This document shows, one piece after another, positions 58,430 through 64,000 of a stretch of 64,000 nucleotides of DNA (its first letter is position 1; every line of letters begins with the position of its first letter). The position numbers and the translations under genes are program-made. The notes below the pieces were generated by a model, which saw only the letters and a program-made list of their open reading frames with translations, did not search any database and had not been told where the DNA came from. This stretch comes from Fidelibacterota bacterium (GTDB taxonomy: Bacteria; Fidelibacterota; Marinisomatia; SCGC-AAA003-L08; D37C17): contig PBEF01000002.1 of the NCBI GenBank assembly GCA_002717625.1, positions 127,338 through 191,337 on the forward strand. Reading direction: 5' to 3'.

Positions 58430-59739
58430 ATTCATTTAAAATAACCAAAGGTCATAATCTAAAGTTATCAGGAATTCCATCAAAAAAAATAATTGATGTG
58501 AAGTCCCCATCCTCTATATTTTTTCATCCATCTTCTATAAAAAATATAAAAACAAAGTTACTTGTAAAAGAGGGAGATAGTGTTAAAGTTGGTTCTCCAT
58601 TGTTTTATGATAAAAAAAATGAAAAAGTTTTATTTGTAAGTAGTTGTTCTGGAACTGTAAAAAAGATACAGTTTGGACAAAGACGAATAGTAGAAATTAT
58701 TGAAATCGAGAATGATAAAAAAAATATAGTTTTTGATAATCTTGATAGAGACGTGAGTAAGGAAAATTTCTTAAAATCTGGCTTATGGCCTTATTTAAGG
58801 CAAAAGCCATATTCAAAGATCCCTCATTATTCTATAAATCCAAAGTCGATTTATATATCAGCGATGCCTACAGAGCCATTTGCTCTTAATTATGAATCTT
58901 TAATGAAGAATAGCATCAAGTCTATTCAGTTAGGAATAGATGTGTTAAAGAAAATCTTTGATTGTGAAATTAATTTTACAAGCTTAAACGAAAGTATCTT
59001 TTCTAATTTATCTAATGTTAATCACTACAGTTTTAATAATCTCCACCCAGCTGGGAATATAGGTGTGCAAATTCATCATATTGACCCAATAAAAAACGGT
59101 GATGATATTCGTTTTTATTTAACTTTACAGGATTTAGTTCGTATTGGAGAATTCTTTAATATGAAAGATTATCCCAATTTAAGATATATCAGTATTGGTG
59201 GTAATGGTATAGATAATCAAGCTATCTATAAAGTTTTAATAGGTACTTCAATTCAAGATATTATAGATTCTGATTTATCGAAGGATATACAGATTATTTC
59301 AGGTGATGTTTTAAATGGAAAAATAACAGTAAAAGATAATTCATTAAATTTTCATGATGAAGTTTTATCTATGATTAAAAATGATAATAAACGTCAATTT
59401 TTAGGTTGGTTGATGCCTGGATTTAAAAAATATAGTTTAACAAAAGCATTCTTTTCTAAATTGTTAAATAATAAAGGTTCTGAATTATCTACAAATAAAA
59501 ATGGTAGTATTCGTACAATTGTTCCTATGGGAAATTGGGATAGGGTTATGGCTATGAATATTATGTCTGAATATTTAGTGAAAAGTATATTGGCTAATGA
59601 TATTGATATGATGGAAAAGTTGGGAATTTATGAGTGTTCTCCTGAAGATTTTTCTTTATGCGCATTTATATGCCAGTCAAAAGTTGAAGTCTCTAAAATT
59701 ATAGAAGATGGTTTAGATATTATGGAGAGTGAGGCATAA
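58426..59739 (+). CDS. nqrA: Na+-translocating NADH-quinone reductase subunit A
   Basis: ITKGHNLKLSGIPSKKI; LHPAGNIGVQIHHIDPI; overall length and position. Confidence 0.93.
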   Translation: MNSFKITKGHNLKLSGIPSKKIIDVKSPSSIFFHPSSIKNIKTKLLVKEGDSVKVGSPLFYDKKNEKVLFVSSCSGTVKKIQFGQRRIVEIIEIENDKKNIVFDNLDRDVSKENFLKSGLWPYLRQKPYSKIPHYSINPKSIYISAMPTEPFALNYESLMKNSIKSIQLGIDVLKKIFDCEINFTSLNESIFSNLSNVNHYSFNNLHPAGNIGVQIHHIDPIKNGDDIRFYLTLQDLVRIGEFFNMKDYPNLRYISIGGNGIDNQAIYKVLIGTSIQDIIDSDLSKDIQIISGDVLNGKITVKDNSLNFHDEVLSMIKNDNKRQFLGWLMPGFKKYSLTKAFFSKLLNNKGSELSTNKNGSIRTIVPMGNWDRVMAMNIMSEYLVKSILANDIDMMEKLGIYECSPEDFSLCAFICQSKVEVSKIIEDGLDIMESEA

Positions 59740-60866
59740 TGCTTAGAAAATTATTAGATAATGTAGAACAAAAAATTCTTAGTAATGAGAAGTTAAAAAA
59801 ATTCCATCCATTGCATGATGCCCTTGATACTTTTTTATATAGCACTAACACCAAAACAGAGCATGCCCCATATGTAAGAGACGCAATTGATTTAAAACGT
59901 ACTATGATTTTAGTTGTTTTAGCTCTTCTTCCAGCATTCTTCTTTGGTACTTATAATGTAGGATTACAATCTCCTGAAGTTGTAGATAAAGATTTTTTGA
60001 CATGTTTTTTATATGGATTGAAAATAGTTCTTCCTATGTATTTGATTGTTTTTGCAGTAGGAGGCTTATTTGAGGCTATTTTTGCAGTAATTAGAGGACA
60101 TGAAATTAATGAAGGGTTTTTAGTGACGGGTTTTTTGATTCCTCTTACAATGCCGCCAACAGTACCTTTGTGGATGTTGGCTGTAGCAACAATTTTTGGA
60201 GTAGTAATTGGTAAGGAAATTTTTGGAGGAACAGGATATAATATTTTTAATCCAGCATTAACTGCTAGAGCATTTTTGTTTTTTGCGTATCCATCCTATA
60301 TGTCTGGAAATAAACCTTGGATAGCTCCTTTAGATGGACTTTCTCAAGCAACACCATTATTACAAAAATCATCAAACTTAGATATTACGTATAGTTGGTG
60401 GGACATGTTTTATGGCTACATTCCAGGGTCCGTTGGAGAAACTTCAACGTTAGCTATATTAATAGGGGCCTTTGTATTACTGATAACTGGAATTGGTAGC
60501 TGGAGAGTGATGTTATCTACATGCCTGGGCCTTATCTTTACTTCAACATTATTAAATCAATTAACTGGAGTTTCAGATAACCCTATGCTTGGATTAACAG
60601 CTTTAGAGCATTTTGTTATGGGTGGCTTTGCTTTCGGTATGGTTTTTATGGCAACAGATCCTGTATCAAGTGCTCAGACAAATAAAGGGAGATGGTTTTA
60701 TGGTTTATTAATTGGCTTTATGGCAATAGTTATACGTTGTATTAATCCTGCCTATCCAGAGGGTATGATGTTGGCTATTTTATTTGCAAATGCATTTGCT
60801 CCTTTATTTGATTATTTTGTTATACAGTCTCATGTTAAAGGTAGACAATTATCTTATGAAGAATAA
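59739..60866 (+). CDS. nqrB: Na+-translocating NADH-quinone reductase subunit B
   Basis: APYVRDAIDLKRTMILVVLALLPA; GGTGYNIFNPALTARAFLFFAYP; DGLSQATPL flavinylation-type motif. Confidence 0.95.
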   Translation: MLRKLLDNVEQKILSNEKLKKFHPLHDALDTFLYSTNTKTEHAPYVRDAIDLKRTMILVVLALLPAFFFGTYNVGLQSPEVVDKDFLTCFLYGLKIVLPMYLIVFAVGGLFEAIFAVIRGHEINEGFLVTGFLIPLTMPPTVPLWMLAVATIFGVVIGKEIFGGTGYNIFNPALTARAFLFFAYPSYMSGNKPWIAPLDGLSQATPLLQKSSNLDITYSWWDMFYGYIPGSVGETSTLAILIGAFVLLITGIGSWRVMLSTCLGLIFTSTLLNQLTGVSDNPMLGLTALEHFVMGGFAFGMVFMATDPVSSAQTNKGRWFYGLLIGFMAIVIRCINPAYPEGMMLAILFANAFAPLFDYFVIQSHVKGRQLSYEE

Positions 60867-61566
60867 GTACGCATTTATATTAACCATTACAGTGATTTGT
60901 AGTTTATTGCTTTCATTAGTATCTGAAGTATTAAAGGAACGTCAAAGTAAAAATATTGCAATTGATAGAAAAAAAAATATATTAAGCGCTGTAGGTGTTG
61001 ATATAAGTAAGTTTTCTATTCTAGATATAGATCAATATTTTATTGATAATATTGATACGTTGATTATAACAACAGAAGGTTCTGTTGTTAATAATATATC
61101 TATAGAATCTCTTTTTGAAAAAGAGAATAGTCAGACAGGCGAAATTAAATATTTCGATCAAAAAGAAGAAGAATTTTTACCTATTTATACTGAAAAGGCT
61201 TCTAAGGCAATTATTTTACCTGTATCAGGTAAAGGTTTATGGGGCTCATTGTATGGATATTTTGCATTAGATGCAGATAATTTTTCTACTGTTAAAGGGA
61301 TAACTTTTTATAAGCATAAAGAAACACCTGGTCTTGGAGCAGAAATTTCAGAAAAATGGTTTCAATCAAATTTTATTGGGAAGGAAATTTATGGCAATGA
61401 TGTTTTAACATCTATTAATGTTACAAAGGCAGGCTTAGCTGATAAATCTGCTTTACATGAAGTAGATGGAATTAGCGGTGCAACAATAACAAGTAACGGT
61501 GTTACTGATTTGTTAAAGAGAGATTTAAAACGATATGAACCATACTTTATTAAAAATAAGAAATGA
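60856..61566 (+). CDS. nqrC: Na+-translocating NADH-quinone reductase subunit C
   Basis: [26 protein letters not shown] flavinylation motif; start moved from 60784 to the internal ATG at 60856. Confidence 0.93.
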   Translation: MKNKYAFILTITVICSLLLSLVSEVLKERQSKNIAIDRKKNILSAVGVDISKFSILDIDQYFIDNIDTLIITTEGSVVNNISIESLFEKENSQTGEIKYFDQKEEEFLPIYTEKASKAIILPVSGKGLWGSLYGYFALDADNFSTVKGITFYKHKETPGLGAEISEKWFQSNFIGKEIYGNDVLTSINVTKAGLADKSALHEVDGISGATITSNGVTDLLKRDLKRYEPYFIKNKK

Positions 61567-62156
61567 AAAATAAAAAAACATTCATAGATCCACTTGTAGA
61601 TAATAATCCTATAACAAGACAAGTGTTAGGGATTTGTTCTGCTCTTGCTGTAACTGTAAAAGTAGAACAGGCGTTGGTAATGACATTTGCTCTAACTTTT
61701 GTTCTTGTGATGTCTAATGTCAGTGTCTCTTTGCTTCGGAAGTATATTCCCTCTAGTATACGAATTATAGTTCAATTAACAATTATTTCAACTTTGGTAA
61801 CTTTAATAGACCAGTTTTTAAAGGCATATATGTATGATATTAGCAAACCTATGAGTGTCTTTATAGCGCTTATTATAACAAATTGCATTGTAATGGGACG
61901 AGCAGATGCTTATGCGATGCAGAATAACGTTAAAGATTCGTTTTTAGATGGATTTGGAAATGCTCTTGGATATGGAATAATTCTTGTTCTTGTTGCATTT
62001 TTTAGAGAACTTCTAGGTTTTGGAACAATATTCGACATTAAAATATTACCAGATTTTTTAAATAATGGATTAATGTTATTGGCTCCTGGAGCTTTTATAA
62101 TTTTAGGATTGATTATCTGGGCACAAAGGTCTATTACAAATTTTGTAGAGGAATAA
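61563..62156 (+). CDS. nqrD: Na+-translocating NADH-quinone reductase subunit D
   Basis: [52 protein letters not shown]. Confidence 0.95.
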   Translation: MKNKKTFIDPLVDNNPITRQVLGICSALAVTVKVEQALVMTFALTFVLVMSNVSVSLLRKYIPSSIRIIVQLTIISTLVTLIDQFLKAYMYDISKPMSVFIALIITNCIVMGRADAYAMQNNVKDSFLDGFGNALGYGIILVLVAFFRELLGFGTIFDIKILPDFLNNGLMLLAPGAFIILGLIIWAQRSITNFVEE

Positions 62157-62157
62157 A

Positions 62158-62784
62158 ATGGATTTATTGGTACACTATTTAAGTTTAGCAACAAAAGCAA
62201 TTTTTATAGAGAATATACTTTTAGCATATTTTCTTGGAATGTGTTCATTTTTAGCTATATCTAAAAATGTTGAAGCCTCAATGGGTATAGGTAAAGCTGT
62301 TATATTCGTTAATGGTATAACAGTACCTTTAAACTGGGTAATAAAAACTTATTTGTTAGATGATGGCGCATTATCTTGGACTGGGATTGAATCTCTTGCT
62401 AGTGTTGATTTATCATTTTTAACATTTATTTGCTTTATTGCAACAATTGCTGCACTTGTTCAATTTGTTGAAATGTTTATAGATAAATTTAGTCCTTCAT
62501 TATATAACTCTTTAGGTATATTCTTGCCACTTATTACAGTGAATTGTTCTATTCTAGGAGCATCTGTATTTATGGATGAAAGAGGTTATACACTTGGAGA
62601 ATCTGCGGTTTTTGGTGTTAGTGCTGGTGTTGGTTTTTACTTAGCAATTGTATGTATGGCCGCAATTCGATTTAAACTAAGATATTCAAATATTCCTGAT
62701 GGTTTAAAAGGACTTGGTATAACGATGATTTTAACAGGGCTTTTATCAATGGCTTATTTATCATTTTCAGGAATTCAATTATAG
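62158..62784 (+). CDS. nqrE: Na+-translocating NADH-quinone reductase subunit E
   Basis: [55 protein letters not shown]. Confidence 0.95.
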   Translation: MDLLVHYLSLATKAIFIENILLAYFLGMCSFLAISKNVEASMGIGKAVIFVNGITVPLNWVIKTYLLDDGALSWTGIESLASVDLSFLTFICFIATIAALVQFVEMFIDKFSPSLYNSLGIFLPLITVNCSILGASVFMDERGYTLGESAVFGVSAGVGFYLAIVCMAAIRFKLRYSNIPDGLKGLGITMILTGLLSMAYLSFSGIQL

Positions 62785-62799
62785 GAGAAATATAATATT

Positions 62800-63144
62800 A
62801 TGAAAAAGAATAAATTGTTTGCTCTAGGTGCTTTAGGTGTTTTAGGTGTTGTAGTGGCTGCTATTAACTTAGCAATAGGTATTTTCCTTATTAAGATACT
62901 TTGGACTACTATTGCTGAGGCTTTATTTTCTAAGCTTGTTGAATCTGGCCAAATAAGTACATCAATGTCTTGGAAAGATGCATTCTGGATAGGACTTTTT
63001 CTATATTTTGTAATAAGAGCATTTGCTGGAAACTTATTAAATGTAACAAAAGAAGGAAATAAAACAACTGTTAGCATGGGAGATTCAGATGCAACTATTC
63101 ATGGTAAAGATTCAGAAAATAAGAAAGAAAATAATAAAGATTAA
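62800..63144 (+). CDS. Small two-TM membrane protein inserted between nqrE and nqrF, function unknown
   Basis: ATG ORF with GGAG SD upstream; two hydrophobic segments and a charged C-terminal tail; sits in an otherwise compact nqr operon. Confidence 0.75.
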   Translation: MKKNKLFALGALGVLGVVVAAINLAIGIFLIKILWTTIAEALFSKLVESGQISTSMSWKDAFWIGLFLYFVIRAFAGNLLNVTKEGNKTTVSMGDSDATIHGKDSENKKENNKD

Positions 63145-63150
63145 TAAATT

Positions 63151-64000
63151 ATGCTAGCTACAACTATATCATCTGTATTTGTTTTTTCTTTAGTTATTTT
63201 AATCTTAGTTATTTTGCTTGGTGTTGCTGAGAAAAGATTGTTACCTCAGGGAGATGCTAAAATTTTGATTAATGGAGATGATGAAAAATCTCCAACAGTA
63301 AAGCCTGGAGGTTCCTTATTATCATCTTTAGCAGGGCATAATGTTTTTATTCCATCTGCATGTGGAGGAGGAGGAACTTGTTCGCAGTGCAAATGCCGGG
63401 TTCTCAGTGGAGGAGGAGATATATTGCCTACTGAGGTTTCTCATTTTTCAAGATCTGAAATTCAAGATAATTATAGGCTTGCTTGTCAGGTAAAGGTTAA
63501 AGGTGATATGGAAATTAAAATTCCTGATGAAATATTTAGTATAAAAAAGTGGGAGTGTACTGTTAGGAGCAATGATAATGTTGCAACTTTTATAAAAGAA
63601 TTAGTCCTAGAGCTTCCTGATGGTGAGATTCTTGATTTTGAATCTGGAGGGTATATTCAAATTGATATCCCCGAATATGAGCTTAAGTATTCAGAGTTTG
63701 ATATTGAGGAACAATATAGAGAAGATTGGGATAAGTTTAAAATGTGGGATTTGGTTGCTAAAAATAATAATTCTGAAGAGTTTAGAGCATATTCTATGGC
63801 TAATCACCCTGCAGAAGGTAATATTGTAATGCTAAATGTAAGAATTGCACATCCTCCTCCGCAACAGTGGGATGCTCCTCCAGGGATAGCTTCTTCATAT
63901 ATTTTTAATTTAAAGCCAGGTGATAAGGTAACTATTTCAGGTCCTTATGGAGAATTTTTCATCAAAGATACTGAGCGGGAGATGGTGTATGTGGGTGGTG
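63151..64000 (+). CDS. nqrF: Na+-translocating NADH-quinone reductase subunit F (3' truncated by window end)
   Basis: [16 protein letters not shown]...RLACQVKV 2Fe-2S motif; [13 protein letters not shown] flavin motif; absent from the ORF track because no stop lies in the window. Confidence 0.94.
   Translation, partial: MLATTISSVFVFSLVILILVILLGVAEKRLLPQGDAKILINGDDEKSPTVKPGGSLLSSLAGHNVFIPSACGGGGTCSQCKCRVLSGGGDILPTEVSHFSRSEIQDNYRLACQVKVKGDMEIKIPDEIFSIKKWECTVRSNDNVATFIKELVLELPDGEILDFESGGYIQIDIPEYELKYSEFDIEEQYREDWDKFKMWDLVAKNNNSEEFRAYSMANHPAEGNIVMLNVRIAHPPPQQWDAPPGIASSYIFNLKPGDKVTISGPYGEFFIKDTEREMVYVGG

Noticed and set aside
60784-60855. 5' extension of the nqrC ORF
   Set aside because: Lies inside nqrB in another frame; NqrC homology begins at MKNKYAF (60856)
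63620-63829. 69-aa ORF at the right edge
   Set aside because: Out-of-frame within nqrF, which runs off the window and is missing from the track

Overview
AT-rich bacterial chromosomal window. The C-terminal dockerin-like tails, the 'GC.D..ACNYNP...DECGVCGG' module and the gene content suggest a marine lineage such as Ca. Marinimicrobia/SAR406; this is inference only. Left part (0-20 kb): 3' end of lon, tRNA-Val, and a region rich in secreted proteins. Five of these proteins end in a dockerin-type-I-like pair of repeats: a C15-peptidase-like protein, a 7-repeat FG-GAP propeller, a 1574-aa PKD/CapA-like multidomain protein, a 330-aa unknown, and a GH18-like protein. Middle (20-46 kb): a phosphate/arsenate cluster (porin, PhoB/PhoR, Na/Pi cotransporter, PhoU, ArsC, aquaporin), tRNA-Asp, mltG-pcrA-fur, a YhaM-like gene, trxA/trxB, glpK, and a TetR-controlled beta-oxidation operon headed by a perfect 28-bp inverted repeat. 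Right part (47.4-64 kb): one nearly gapless run holding an 11-subunit complex I (nuoABCDHIJKLMN, no nuoEFG), an acyl-CoA thioesterase and a Na+-NQR operon (nqrABCDE, an extra small membrane ORF, nqrF truncated by the window edge). The observations most worth a second look are the fused complex I/Na+-NQR locus with its NuoI Ala/Pro-linker extension and extra nqr ORF, the dockerin-tail family including a Cys-to-Ser C15-like protein, the four-fold 11-bp-phased TTAA array before the Na/Pi cotransporter, and the TetR operator. No CRISPR array, rRNA, IS element or prophage was recognised.
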